This document shows positions 47,123-55,802 of a stretch of 64,000 bases of DNA, one piece after another. How positions within the stretch are numbered: the first letter of the stretch is position 1; every line of letters begins with the position of its first letter. The translations under genes and the position numbers were made by a program. Origin of the DNA: AC-43 sp963728855 (GTDB lineage Bacteria; Actinomycetota; Actinomycetes; Mycobacteriales; Micromonosporaceae); contig CAVSLN010000009.1 in assembly GCA_963728855.1 (NCBI GenBank), positions 1-64,000 on the forward strand, written 5' to 3'. Under the pieces are notes generated by a model. That model searched no databases and was not told where the DNA came from. It was given only the letters and a program-made list of their open reading frames with translations.

Positions 47123-48286
47123 TCAATGGTCGCGGCTTGCGTTGTCTCCTCCGTTGGCCACCTCGATAATTTCCTTCGCCAGGAAATAGCGCCGCCCTCC
47201 GGCGCGCACCTCAACCAGTACGCCGACAGTGACGAGCCGTTCGACCGTCACCGTTGCCGCTCGCCGGCTTACGTCGAGTAACCGTTGCGCCCGCCCGATG
47301 GTCAACGCGGGTGTGACGAACAGGGCATCAACGAGTCGGGGCAGCAGACTGGATGCCCGCGGCGTTGTGACTCTGGCCCGATAATCCTCTCGAAGCCGTT
47401 GCAACGCTCGGGCTCTGCCGACCGCGTCGGTCGCCTGCTCTGCCACGGCGCGCAGGAAGAACCGGAGCCAGCCGACCCAGTCGCCCTGAGTCGAGACGCT
47501 CAACAGGCGCGAGTAGTACTCGTCACGGCGTGGCTCGATGTAGGCGGAGATGTCGAGTAGCGGTGCCGGCAGCAGGTTCCATTCGATCAAGAGCAGGACG
47601 ATCAGTAGGCGGCCCACCCGGCCGTTACCGTCCACGAAGGGGTGGATCGCCTCGAACTGGTAGTGCAGGCAACCGATGACGACCAGCGGTGGCAGTTCGT
47701 GCTCGGCATGCAGGTACTTCTCGAACGGCCCGAGGCAGTCCCAGAGACGCTCCGGCGGTGGGGGCACGTACGTCGCGTTGTTGATCACGCTACCGGGCGG
47801 CCCGATCCAGTTTTGACTCCGGCGGTACTCCCCCGGAGTCGCATAACCGCCCCGGACGTTGGTCAGCAGCGTCTCGTGGGCTTCCAGCAGCAGCGGGAGG
47901 CTCAGCGGCAGGCGTCGGTCGGGTGCCAACACTCGGCTCAGTGCGGCCAGATAGTTGTACACCTCGCGCACATCACCGTCCGCCTCGGCGGGATGGTCCA
48001 GCTCGAAGAGGGCGAGCTGGTCAACAGAAGCGCGAGTGCCCTCGATGCGGCTGGACAACACCGCCTCACGCCGGACGATCGGCGCCGTCAAGATCTCCGC
48101 ATTGGGCAGTGTGCGCCCCACCCCAGCTAACTCGCCGATGGCACGGTCGGCGGCCGAAAGCGCGGCGACAAGCTCGCGGTCGAAGGACAGACCTGGCGGG
48201 AGGGGCGGAGGTACGAACGCGAGGTAGCCACCCTCGGCTCGGACCACATGAGCCCGCTGACCAGGTGCGAATGCTTCGCGCTGCAC
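47123..48286 (-). CDS. Fic-family protein (predicted AMPylase) with C-terminal HTH
   Basis: 387 residues, GTG start. The Fic core motif is complete: HPFVDGNGRVGRLLIVLLLI. An N-terminal inhibitory helix of class II type, SSRIEGT (about residue 80), carries the autoinhibitory Glu. An N-terminal Fic_N segment and a C-terminal winged helix (LTIGRAQRLLDVSRRAATVT) complete the usual architecture. Fic proteins transfer AMP to target hydroxyls. A 10-bp inverted repeat just upstream of the start fits autoregulation through the HTH. Confidence 0.93.
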   Translation of the reverse strand: MQREAFAPGQRAHVVRAEGGYLAFVPPPLPPGLSFDRELVAALSAADRAIGELAGVGRTLPNAEILTAPIVRREAVLSSRIEGTRASVDQLALFELDHPAEADGDVREVYNYLAALSRVLAPDRRLPLSLPLLLEAHETLLTNVRGGYATPGEYRRSQNWIGPPGSVINNATYVPPPPERLWDCLGPFEKYLHAEHELPPLVVIGCLHYQFEAIHPFVDGNGRVGRLLIVLLLIEWNLLPAPLLDISAYIEPRRDEYYSRLLSVSTQGDWVGWLRFFLRAVAEQATDAVGRARALQRLREDYRARVTTPRASSLLPRLVDALFVTPALTIGRAQRLLDVSRRAATVTVERLVTVGVLVEVRAGGRRYFLAKEIIEVANGGDNASRDH

Positions 48287-48308
48287 AGCTTCCCATCCGT
48301 CAGCTAAC

Positions 48309-48333
48309 GATACTTTCGGGCCTCGAAAGTATC
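48309..48333. promoter_or_regulatory. palindromic operator upstream of the Fic gene
   Basis: GATACTTTCG, five-base spacer GGCCT, then the exact complement CGAAAGTATC, 23 bp before the Fic start codon. It is AT-richer than its surroundings. A half-site AAGTATCG lies at about 48356 towards the divergent regulator gene. Confidence 0.7.
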
Positions 48334-48426
48334 ATCCGAGCGGGAAGACGAGCGTTAAGTATCGTCCGCGGCCGGCGGTCGAGTACGCCGGGCCGGCCGT
48401 ACCGTCAGGCGATTATCGTCTGCGCC

Positions 48427-49020
48427 ATGACCACCGCCGACCCGCCGGACCGGTTGCAGATCCGAGACCCCGCACTCATGCGGGCGCTGGCCCACCCGGC
48501 CCGGCTGGCGATCCTGGACCACCTGACCAGCGGCGTGGCGGCCACGGCCACCGAGTTCGCCGAGCTGGTCGGCCTGTCCCCGAGCGCGACCAGCTACCAC
48601 CTGCGGGCGCTGGCCAGGGCGGGGCTGATCGCGGAGGCGCCGGGCCGGGGCGACGCGCGGGAGCGGGTCTGGACCAGCTCGATGCGGGGGTACGAGGTCG
48701 ACGCCGGGCAGGACGCCGGTCCCGAGGCGCGCGCGGCCGAGGACGAGCTCATCGAGTCCCTGCTGGTCGTGCAGGAGACCCGGCTGCGGCGCTACCTGGC
48801 CGGCCGCGACAAGGAGCCGGCCGAGTGGTACCACCTCGCTACGGTGACGGAGTCGCACCTGGAGCTCACGCCCGATGAGCTGCGCGAGGTCAGGGACAAG
48901 GTGACCGAGGTGATCAAGCCCTACCGCAAAGGTGAACGGGCGGCCGTACCGGACGGAAGCCGGACAGTGTCGATGTCGTTCCGCGTCTTCCCCTTGCCGG
49001 AGCGAGATATGAAAGACTAA
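48427..49020 (+). CDS. ArsR-type winged-helix transcriptional regulator
   Basis: 197 residues. N-terminal HTH: MRALAHPARLAILDHLTSGV, then ATEFAELVGLSPSATSYHLR and ALARAGLIAEAPGRG. The C-terminal half is a helical dimer/ligand part (VQETRLRRYLAGRDKEPAEW). No metal-binding Cys are seen, so this is not a metal sensor. It lies 9 bp before an MFS transporter gene, which it probably controls. Confidence 0.88.
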   Translation: MTTADPPDRLQIRDPALMRALAHPARLAILDHLTSGVAATATEFAELVGLSPSATSYHLRALARAGLIAEAPGRGDARERVWTSSMRGYEVDAGQDAGPEARAAEDELIESLLVVQETRLRRYLAGRDKEPAEWYHLATVTESHLELTPDELREVRDKVTEVIKPYRKGERAAVPDGSRTVSMSFRVFPLPERDMKD

Positions 49021-49029
49021 CTTCGAAAC

Positions 49030-50274
49030 ATGTCTTTCACATCTGGGCAGAGCGTGGACCGCTGGGGTGACGTCTACCTGTCGACGATCGCCCGGGCGGT
49101 GTCCAACTGCGGCGACTTCCTGGCCGCCACCGCACTGGTGATCGCGCTCCAGACCCGGGGCGCCAACGGCATCGCGGTCGCCGCGCTGCTGGTCGCGGCC
49201 GCCGCGCCGCCGACCCTGCTCGCCCCGCTGACCGGGCGCCTCGTCGACCGGGTGGACAGCCGGGTGCTGCTGGTGGCGGTGAGCCTGCTCGAGGCGACCG
49301 TCTGCACGGTCCTGGCCTTCGTCTCCGGTACGGTGCTGATCGTCGCGCTGGTCGCCGTACTGGCCTGCGGGCTCGCGGTCACCGCGCCGACGCTGAACGC
49401 GTTGCTGTCGGAGATGGTCGGCCGGGATGGCCTGGTGAAGGCGAGCGCGATCGGGCAGACCGCCACCTCGGTCGGCATGCTGGTCGCGCCGGCCCTGGGC
49501 GGGCTGCTGGTGGGGCAGTTCGGGCTGCGGGTACCGCTGCTCGTCGACGCCGGCAGCTATCTTGCGATCACGGTCGCCGCGCTGCTGATCCGTACCCGTC
49601 GCGGGGCTCCGGTCGCCACGGCGAAGGGCGCGGCGCCCGCGGTGGCCTGGTCCCTGCGGCGCGACGCGCTGATGCGGTCGGTGACGATCATGGTGGCGGC
49701 CGTGGTCGCGTCGGTCAGCGCGGTCAACGTCGCGGACGTCTTCTTTGTCCGGGGTACCCTGCACGGATCGACCATGCTCTATGGCCTGATCGGCGCCGTG
49801 TGGACCGGCGCGATGCTGGCCGGCGCCTGGCTGGTGGCCCGTAGGCCGCTCGGGGACGGCGCGCTGGGCGTGGCGCTGCTCGTCTCGCTCGGTGGTGCCT
49901 GCGTGGCCGTGATGCTGGCGTCGACCGTACCGGCGGTGGGCTGGATGGTCCCGCTGTGGGCGCTCGGCGGTGCCTTCAACGGCGGCGTCAACGTAGCGGC
50001 CGCGGTGCTGCTCGCCCGCCGGGTACCGGCTGCCGTACGGGGCCGGGCGTCGGCCGTGTTCGGAGGGGTCGCCAACGGGGCGAACGGGACGGGGTACCTG
50101 CTCGGTGGTGTCCTGCTCTCGGTCGTATCGGCCCGGATGCTCCTCGGGCTCGCCGGTGGGGTGGGGCTCGCGGTGGCGCTGGCGTTCGCCGTACCGCTGC
50201 TGAGGGCCGCGGCCCAGGACCACCCGGCCGCGCCCGAGGCGGCGCCCACCCCCGCACCCGCCGCCGTGAGCTGA
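49030..50274 (+). CDS. MFS transporter
   Basis: 414 residues with about twelve hydrophobic helices. The conserved loop 2-3 motif is LTGRLVDRVDSRVLL, and a symmetrical second half follows ARRPLGDGALG. A Pro/Ala tail ends the protein. This is the MFS_3-like efflux type often paired with ArsR-type regulators. The substrate is unknown; drug or metabolite export is inferred from the operon with the regulator. Confidence 0.9.
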   Translation: MSFTSGQSVDRWGDVYLSTIARAVSNCGDFLAATALVIALQTRGANGIAVAALLVAAAAPPTLLAPLTGRLVDRVDSRVLLVAVSLLEATVCTVLAFVSGTVLIVALVAVLACGLAVTAPTLNALLSEMVGRDGLVKASAIGQTATSVGMLVAPALGGLLVGQFGLRVPLLVDAGSYLAITVAALLIRTRRGAPVATAKGAAPAVAWSLRRDALMRSVTIMVAAVVASVSAVNVADVFFVRGTLHGSTMLYGLIGAVWTGAMLAGAWLVARRPLGDGALGVALLVSLGGACVAVMLASTVPAVGWMVPLWALGGAFNGGVNVAAAVLLARRVPAAVRGRASAVFGGVANGANGTGYLLGGVLLSVVSARMLLGLAGGVGLAVALAFAVPLLRAAAQDHPAAPEAAPTPAPAAVS

Positions 50275-50306
50275 GCCACACCCTGACCCGGCGTAGCGTG
50301 CGGACC

Positions 50307-51158
50307 ATGGACTTAGTTCGGCGGCGGCCCCGGGTCGGGCACATCCAGTTCCTCAACTGCCTGCCGATCTACTGGGGCCTGATGCGCTCCGGGGCGCTGC
50401 TCGACGTCGACCTGCACAAGGACAGCCCCGACCAGCTGAACGCCGATCTGGTGGCGGGCCGGCTGGACATCGGCCCGATCTCGCTCGTCGAGTACCTGCG
50501 CCACACCGACGATTTGCTCCTGCTCCCCGACCTCGCGGTGGGCAGCGACGGGCCGGTGCTGTCCGTCAACATCGTGTCGACCAAGCCGCTCGCCGAGCTG
50601 GACGGCGGTCGGGTGGCGCTCGGCTCCACCAGCCGTACCGGCGTCCTGCTCGCCCGGATGCTGCTCGGCCAGCGGTACGGGGTCAGCCCCGACTACTACC
50701 GCTGCCCGCCCGACCTGACCGAGATGCTGCTCGAGGCCGACGCCGGGGTGGTGATCGGCGACGTGGCCCTGCGCGCCCTGTACGAGGCGCCCCGCCGCGG
50801 CCTGACCGTCACCGACCTCGGCCTGGCCTGGCGGGAGTGGACCGGCCTGCCGATGGTCTTCGCCGTCTGGGCCGCCCGGCGGGAGTTCGCGGCCGCGCAC
50901 CCCGGCCTGGTCAAGGACGTACACGAGGCGTTCCTGCGCTCCCGTGACCTGTGCCTGGCCGAGCTGGACGAGGTGGCCGCGGCGGCGGCGCGGTGGGAGC
51001 CCTTCGACGCGGCGACCCTGGCCACGTACTTCCGGGCGCTGGACTTCTCGCTCGGCGCCCGCCAGGTCGCCGGGCTGCACGAGTTCGCCGTACGGGCGGC
51101 CGCCCTCGGCGAGGTCCCGCCTCTCCCACCCGACGGCCCGTCGTTCGTACCGGCCTGA
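50307..51158 (+). CDS. mqnA: chorismate dehydratase MqnA
   Basis: 283 residues, the usual length. Motifs: RVGHIQFLNCLPIYWGL at the N-terminus, DSPDQLNADLVAGRLDIGPI and SLVEYL, then ALGSTSRTGVLLARMLL and the second lobe VVIGDVALRALYE. This periplasmic-binding-fold enzyme dehydrates chorismate to 3-(1-carboxyvinyloxy)benzoate, the substrate of MqnE at 41165, and starts the futalosine route. Confidence 0.95.
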   Translation: MDLVRRRPRVGHIQFLNCLPIYWGLMRSGALLDVDLHKDSPDQLNADLVAGRLDIGPISLVEYLRHTDDLLLLPDLAVGSDGPVLSVNIVSTKPLAELDGGRVALGSTSRTGVLLARMLLGQRYGVSPDYYRCPPDLTEMLLEADAGVVIGDVALRALYEAPRRGLTVTDLGLAWREWTGLPMVFAVWAARREFAAAHPGLVKDVHEAFLRSRDLCLAELDEVAAAAARWEPFDAATLATYFRALDFSLGARQVAGLHEFAVRAAALGEVPPLPPDGPSFVPA

Positions 51159-51251
51159 GCGGCCGGCTGACGTCTGCGGGCTTAACCCTCGTTTAAGAAG
51201 AGTCAACCTCGGGGTAACGCATATCGGTCGTCCATTCGGTTGCCTTCCACC
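51159..51251. other. intergenic region downstream of mqnA
   Basis: AT-richer than its surroundings, with TTAACCCTCGTTTAAGAAG and repeats of AACC/GGTT, but no clear terminator hairpin. It marks the left edge of a short accessory segment (51.2-53.5 kb). Confidence 0.35.
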
Positions 51252-51449
51252 TCACAAGCCGACGTCCTCGTCCTCGTCCTCGCCGTCGTCCTCGCCTACG
51301 CCGACGAGCACGTCGAACAGGGCCGACATCACGTCGTCCTCCGCGCCGTAAGTCCACGCCCGTTGTGTCGCGTACGTCATGACCCGCTCGAACTGCGCCT
51401 TGCGCTCGGCCTCGGCGCGGTCGTCGTTGTCGACATCAACCCGGTTCAT
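51252..51449 (-). CDS. small acidic hypothetical protein
   Basis: 65 residues with GGAAGG before the ATG. The protein is helical and strongly acidic at the end (FDVLVGVGEDDGEDEDEDVG). The start ATG overlaps the TGA of a HicB-like fragment, so it was translationally coupled to it. No known family is recognised. Confidence 0.5.
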   Translation of the reverse strand: MNRVDVDNDDRAEAERKAQFERVMTYATQRAWTYGAEDDVMSALFDVLVGVGEDDGEDEDEDVGL

Positions 51450-51580
51450 CGTTTGCCTTCCACAGTGGCCTCTTGCGCGGCGTAGCGCGGGATGAGCTGG
51501 TGAATGCGTTGGTATGACAGGCCTAGCAGTACCGCCAGGTCCCGCCCCGAGGTGCCGCTAAGATGGTCATTCGCGACCTC
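51446..51580 (-). pseudogene. HicB-like antitoxin C-terminal fragment
   Basis: The 44 codons lack a start and contain a helix-turn-helix (SGRDLAVLLGLSYQRIHQLI). This matches the C-terminal tail of actinobacterial HicB-type antitoxins, as I recall them. An in-frame TGA cuts off the upstream part, so it is a remnant. Confidence 0.45.
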
Positions 51581-51894
51581 TCACGTCACTCGAACCGAGG
51601 GGCGGGCGCGCACCGCTGGTTGCGGGAGGAATGGAAGGTTCCACCGGGGCACGCATCCGCCGTCTTAACCACGCGGCGCGGACCGGGTGTCGGCACAGCG
51701 AGGTGACTGGGCGGCTCATAGTTGATCGAGACAGGGTCCCGCAGAAAAACCCGCGCAGGACGTACCTTGGTATCTGGCATCTGTACTCCTCACACGTTGG
51801 GTCGATGCCGTGACCGCGGCGGGTGCGATCCGCCGCGGTCGTCTTACATGAGGGGCTTGGGTGGGTGCGATCCGCTGGGGTCCCCTACGGCTTA
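51581..51894. other. intergenic region, no supported gene
   Basis: Open frames of about 60 codons exist on both strands but have no ribosome binding site or recognisable motif. I looked for a tRNA because of tRNA-like words around 51590-51690 and could not fold one. Confidence 0.4.
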
Positions 51895-51949
51895 GTCTTG
51901 GGACAATCGTCGGGCCCGATCCGACGCCTGTCAACAATTGTCCCAAGAC
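51895..51949 (+). promoter_or_regulatory. inverted-repeat operator of the GntR-PP2C operon
   Basis: GTCTTGGGACAAT at 51895-51907 and its exact complement ATTGTCCCAAGAC at 51937-51949, separated by 29 bp. The second arm ends 17 bp before the ATG of the GntR gene and overlaps the expected promoter. The arrangement suggests autoregulation by DNA looping or paired dimers. Confidence 0.75.
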
Positions 51950-51966
51950 AATCTAGGAAGGTAGGG

Positions 51967-52797
51967 ATGTGTGTGGCGGTGCACTCGCGCTACCTGGATA
52001 TCGCCTCCAAGATCCGCGAACGGATCGAAGCTGGCGAGTGGGAGCCGAGAGCCAGGCTGCCACGGCTGGACGACCTCGCGGCGGAGTACGGCGCGAACCG
52101 AGACACGATAGGGCGGGCCGTCGGGGTTCTGGAGTCGGAGGGGTTCGTTTGGGCGGTACAGGGGCGCGGGATCACCGTCCGGCACGGCACGATGCGGCCA
52201 CGCCGGCCGCGCGGGAACCTGGTGAAGCGGAACGCTACCGTGCCCAGCTACTCCTTCCCCTCGGCATCCAGCCAAGAAGTGTGGAAGCATCACATCCCGC
52301 CGGTCGCGTCCCTCGAACCGCTGAACGACCCACGAATTGCGAAGCTGCTGGGCGTCCCGGTAGGCAACTTGGTCATGCGCCGCTTGCGGGTTACCGGACC
52401 CGAGTCGGAACCGCCGTTTCAGATCAACATCTCGTGGATCCACCCTCGAGCGGCAGACGTCGCCGGGGTGGCCGAGCAGGCTCCCAGCCCCGGGGACTGG
52501 CTGTACCGGCTGGAGAAGGCCGGCCACTGGCCCATCAGCTGGATGGAGATCCACCGGGCGCGGATGCCAACTAAGGACGAGGCCGGTCTGCTGGAGATTC
52601 CGACCAGCCTGCCGGTGTTGGAGATCGTGCGGGTCGGCACGTCAGGGCGCGATGGCCAGCCGATCGAGGTGACCGAGTACATCGTCGCCAGCGACCGGGT
52701 CGAAACCGTGCACGTCCTGCATCGCGACGAGTCCGCGCAAGATCCCTGGCCCGAGGACGCCGAGCCCGACGACGACGTAACGGCGGGTGAGCCATGA
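51967..52797 (+). CDS. GntR-family transcriptional regulator (UTRA/HutC type)
   Basis: 276 residues, ATG with AGGAAGG. The winged-helix domain (SRYLDIASKIRERIEAGEWE, then LDDLAAEYGANRDTIGRAVG and GRGITVRHG) is followed by a UTRA-like ligand domain with KLLGVPVGNLVMRRLRVT, PTSLPVLEIVRVGTSGRDGQ and PIEVTEYIVASDRVE. The tail is acidic. It overlaps the downstream phosphatase gene by 4 bp. The ligand is unknown. Confidence 0.9.
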   Translation: MCVAVHSRYLDIASKIRERIEAGEWEPRARLPRLDDLAAEYGANRDTIGRAVGVLESEGFVWAVQGRGITVRHGTMRPRRPRGNLVKRNATVPSYSFPSASSQEVWKHHIPPVASLEPLNDPRIAKLLGVPVGNLVMRRLRVTGPESEPPFQINISWIHPRAADVAGVAEQAPSPGDWLYRLEKAGHWPISWMEIHRARMPTKDEAGLLEIPTSLPVLEIVRVGTSGRDGQPIEVTEYIVASDRVETVHVLHRDESAQDPWPEDAEPDDDVTAGEP

Positions 52798-53513
52798 CCA
52801 TCCGGGTTGAGGCCGCTGGCCGCACCCATGTCGGGCTCGTGCGCCGACGTAACGAGGACCGCTTCTACGTGGGTCGATCGCTGTTGGCGGTCGCTGACGG
52901 GCTCGGTGGCCATGTCGCGGGGGACATCGCCAGCGACACCGTGATCGGAACCCTGCAGTCCCATGACCACCTGGTCGACCCGGCGGACCTTCCCGTCGCC
53001 CTCGGACGGCTGGTCAGCGTCGCCAACGAGGCGCTGCGCCGGAGGATCGAGAGCGAGCCAGAGCTGGCGGGCATGGGTACCACGTTGGTGGCGATGCTGT
53101 ACTCCGGGGCGGTGGCCGTCCTGGCGAACGTTGGGGACTCCCGCAGCTATCTGCTGCGCGGCCTCGGTTCCGGTCGCGGCGAAACCATGCAGATCACCGA
53201 GGATCACACGTTCGAGCACCTGGTGGCCGACGCCGCCAGCGTGCCAGACCTCCCTGAGCGCTTGTCCCGCTTTCTTGATGGACGGACAGACGGCCGGTCT
53301 CCCGACCTCACCACCTGGGACCTCCGCCCCGGTGACCGGTTCTTGCTGTGCTCGGACGGGCTGAGCTCGCACGTGCCGCACGAACTCATCCACGCCACCC
53401 TGAAATCATCGAGCGGACCGGGCGAAACCGCCGATCGTCTCGTCGCACTGGCCATTGACCAGGGCGGCCTGGACAACATTACGACGATCGTCGTTGACGT
53501 ACGGGCCGTGTAA
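52794..53513 (+). CDS. PP2C-family serine/threonine phosphatase
   Basis: 239 residues, a complete bacterial PP2C domain: THVGLVRRRNEDRFYVG, LLAVADGLGGHVAGDIAS (metal Asp), GMGTTLVAML, VAVLANVGDSRSYLLRG, DRFLLCSDGLSSHV and DNITTIVVDV. No partner Ser/Thr kinase lies nearby. Coupling to a GntR regulator is uncommon and suggests that its expression is tied to a small-molecule signal. Confidence 0.93.
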   Translation: MTIRVEAAGRTHVGLVRRRNEDRFYVGRSLLAVADGLGGHVAGDIASDTVIGTLQSHDHLVDPADLPVALGRLVSVANEALRRRIESEPELAGMGTTLVAMLYSGAVAVLANVGDSRSYLLRGLGSGRGETMQITEDHTFEHLVADAASVPDLPERLSRFLDGRTDGRSPDLTTWDLRPGDRFLLCSDGLSSHVPHELIHATLKSSSGPGETADRLVALAIDQGGLDNITTIVVDVRAV

Positions 53514-53573
53514 AGCGCGCACGCAGAGAGGCTCGCCCTGGGGCTCGCATGCTGGGACGACTCCAACCGGGGA

Positions 53574-54509
53574 TCAGATGTCGGGGCGGTACACGAGCTG
53601 CTGCGCAACCGCTTTGCAGACGTTGGCGCCGCCCTGGAGACTACCGATCCGTACCATGACGTTCAGCACCCAGTCGCGCTGGATGGCGAGGCAGTTGACG
53701 TGCCAGCCGTCCGAGTACCCGCCGGTCCAGCCGTTCTTGATCGAGAGGTCCCGGGCCAGATCGGGCGGCAGCCCGTCGATGATGCCCCAGCGCCCGCCCT
53801 GCTTCTGGACGCTGATCTGGTCGTTGACGCCGCCCCGGACGCGCTTCATGGTGTCCAGCACCCAGGTCGTCCACTTCGGGCCGGCGGCGGTGCCGCCCGC
53901 CACGCACTGCCCGTAGCGCACCGCGTCCTGCGGGGACATCTGGGTCATCGCCCAGGTGAACGGCTTCAGCGTCGTATGGGTGAGCCCGCACATTGAGATC
54001 ATGCGCTTGAGTACGGCGTCGGCCCCGCCCATCCGGTAGTACTTCTCGGCCATGTCGTCGTTGCTGTCGATGATCATCAGGGTCAGCTCGCCCAGCACGG
54101 CGTCGCTCGGGGTCTTCCCGGCGGCCGCCTGCGTGCGCAGGTAGTCCGAGGTGATCCAGGCCTTCACCATCGACTCGGTGGTGTTGGTACCGGTGGCTGA
54201 GTTGGCCGACCCGGTGATCGCACCGGTCTTGCGGTCCAGGAACGCCCAGCCGAAGAAGCTTGGACTGCCGGCCGACCTCACCGCTGCGGGATCGGCCGGC
54301 GGGCGTAACGTCGGGGCGGGCGGCGCCGCCTGGGCGGCGAGGTGCGCCAGCTTGTCGCCGGGGGACGGTGAGGAGAACCAGCCGTTCGCCGCCGCCGCCC
54401 GTCCGTGGTCGCCGATGGACGCCAGAGCGGTACGTGTGGCCGGGATGGCGAGCAGGGCCACTCCTACGACGGCCGCGATGCACGCCGCCAGTACCGTGCG
54501 GGGGCGCAT
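53574..54509 (-). CDS. secreted serine hydrolase of the beta-lactamase/transpeptidase-like fold
   Basis: 311 residues from the ATG at 54509. An N-terminal signal or anchor (VLAACIAAVVGVALLAIPAT) precedes the SxxK motif in TTESMVKAWITSDYLR (Ser nucleophile), SND in MIIDSNDDMAEKYY, and a late NGWTGGYSDGWHVNC region in place of the KTG box. This resembles class A beta-lactamase-like proteins of actinomycetes with unclear activity. It is divergent from paaA. Confidence 0.8.
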   Translation of the reverse strand: MRPRTVLAACIAAVVGVALLAIPATRTALASIGDHGRAAAANGWFSSPSPGDKLAHLAAQAAPPAPTLRPPADPAAVRSAGSPSFFGWAFLDRKTGAITGSANSATGTNTTESMVKAWITSDYLRTQAAAGKTPSDAVLGELTLMIIDSNDDMAEKYYRMGGADAVLKRMISMCGLTHTTLKPFTWAMTQMSPQDAVRYGQCVAGGTAAGPKWTTWVLDTMKRVRGGVNDQISVQKQGGRWGIIDGLPPDLARDLSIKNGWTGGYSDGWHVNCLAIQRDWVLNVMVRIGSLQGGANVCKAVAQQLVYRPDI

Positions 54510-54634
54510 GGCTGCGGAACTCCAACGATCTCGGGGGCACAGGACTCGGCCGCTGACGCTACCGGTCCCGGCCGCAACCAGGGTAACCGTTACCTTCGAG
54601 TTGGATAGGAAGGGCAAAGCGGGCGGCGACAGTT

Positions 54635-54675
54635 GTGTTACAGCGCTTGCTCTCGATATGTGCTCGCTGTAACAC
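54635..54675 (+). promoter_or_regulatory. 11-bp inverted repeat operator upstream of paaA
   Basis: GTGTTACAGCG at 54635-54645 and exact complement CGCTGTAACAC at 54665-54675, 19 bp apart. The second arm ends 8 bp before the paaA GTG. The sequence GTTACAGC...GCTGTAAC is a probable repressor site for the phenylacetate operon; no regulator gene lies beside it. Confidence 0.7.
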
Positions 54676-54683
54676 TTACTGTT

Positions 54684-55802
54684 GTGTACGGCAACGACTT
54701 CGGCGCCCCCGACCAGCCCGACCCGGCTCCCGGTTCGGGCCTGCCCGGTTCGGGCCTGCCCGGTTCGGGCCTGCTGGGTGAGGTGGCGGACGCCGAGCGC
54801 GCACTGCGGGAGGCCGCCGACCGGGCCGGCCCCTCGGCCGGCGGCGCACCGGTCTCCGGTCCGGACGCGGACGGCGCGGCCGAGGCGTACTTCGACGCGA
54901 TCCTCGCCGCCGATCAGAAGATCGAGCCGCGTGACTGGATGCCGGAGGCGTACCGCAGGACGCTGGTACGGCAGATGGCCCAGCACGCCCACTCCGAGAT
55001 CATCGGGATGCAGCCGGAGGCCAACTGGATCAGCCGGGCGCCCTCGCTCAAGCGCAAGGCGATCCTGCTGGCCAAGGTGCAGGACGAGGCCGGGCACGGG
55101 CTGTACCTGTACGCCGGCGCGGAGACCCTCGGCGTCTCCCGGGACGCGCTCTACGACCTGCTGCTGAGCGGGCGGCAGAAGTACTCGTCGATCTTCAACT
55201 ACCCGACGCTCACCTGGGCCGACGTGGGCGCGATCGGCTGGCTGGTGGACGGGGCGGCGATCGTCAACCAGGTGCCACTGTGCCGGTGCTCGTACGGCCC
55301 GTACGCCCGGGCAATGATCCGGATCTGCAAGGAGGAGTCCTTCCACCAGCGCCAGGGGTACGAGATCCTCTACACGCTCGCGCACGGGACGCCGGCGCAG
55401 AAGGAGATGGCCCAGGACGCGGTGGACCGCTGGTGGTACCCGTCCCTGGCGATGTTCGGCCCGCCCGACCCGGAGTCGACGAATTCGGAACAGTCGATGG
55501 CTTGGAAGATCAAGCGGTTCTCCAACGACGAGCTGCGCCAGCGCTTCGTCGACATGTGCGTACCGCAGGCCGCCGTCCTCGGCCTGGCCATCCCCGACCC
55601 GGACCTGACCTGGAACGCCGAGCGCGGCTCGTACGACTTCACCGAGCCCGACTACGCCGAGCTGATGGAGGTCATCCGGGGCAACGGCCCGTGCAACCGG
55701 CAGCGGATGGCGCACCGGCGGGCGGCGCACGAGGACGGCGCGTGGGTACGGGAGGCCGCCGCGTCCTACGCCGCGAAGCGTAAGGTTCCGGCCCGTGTCT
55801 GA
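54684..55802 (+). CDS. paaA: 1,2-phenylacetyl-CoA epoxidase subunit PaaA
   Basis: 372 residues. The ferritin-like di-iron subunit shows carboxylate-bridged motifs: QMAQHAHSEIIGMQPEANW, KVQDEAGHGLYLYAGAETLG, and RICKEESFHQRQGYEILYTL. The N-terminal ~50 residues are an extra Pro/Gly region including three repeats of GSGLP. The GTG at 54684 was chosen because it follows the inverted repeat; a further in-frame extension upstream overlaps the operator. First gene of paaABCDE. Confidence 0.95.
   Translation: MYGNDFGAPDQPDPAPGSGLPGSGLPGSGLLGEVADAERALREAADRAGPSAGGAPVSGPDADGAAEAYFDAILAADQKIEPRDWMPEAYRRTLVRQMAQHAHSEIIGMQPEANWISRAPSLKRKAILLAKVQDEAGHGLYLYAGAETLGVSRDALYDLLLSGRQKYSSIFNYPTLTWADVGAIGWLVDGAAIVNQVPLCRCSYGPYARAMIRICKEESFHQRQGYEILYTLAHGTPAQKEMAQDAVDRWWYPSLAMFGPPDPESTNSEQSMAWKIKRFSNDELRQRFVDMCVPQAAVLGLAIPDPDLTWNAERGSYDFTEPDYAELMEVIRGNGPCNRQRMAHRRAAHEDGAWVREAAASYAAKRKVPARV

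Noticed and set aside
48355..50223. 622-codon minus-strand frame opposite the ArsR-type regulator and MFS genes
   Set aside because: It is a shadow of two genes with clear motifs and helices.
51586..51700. tRNA-like words on the minus strand (CTCGGTTCGAGTG, GTGGTTAAGACGG)
   Set aside because: I could not form a consistent acceptor, D, anticodon and T arm set, so no tRNA is claimed.
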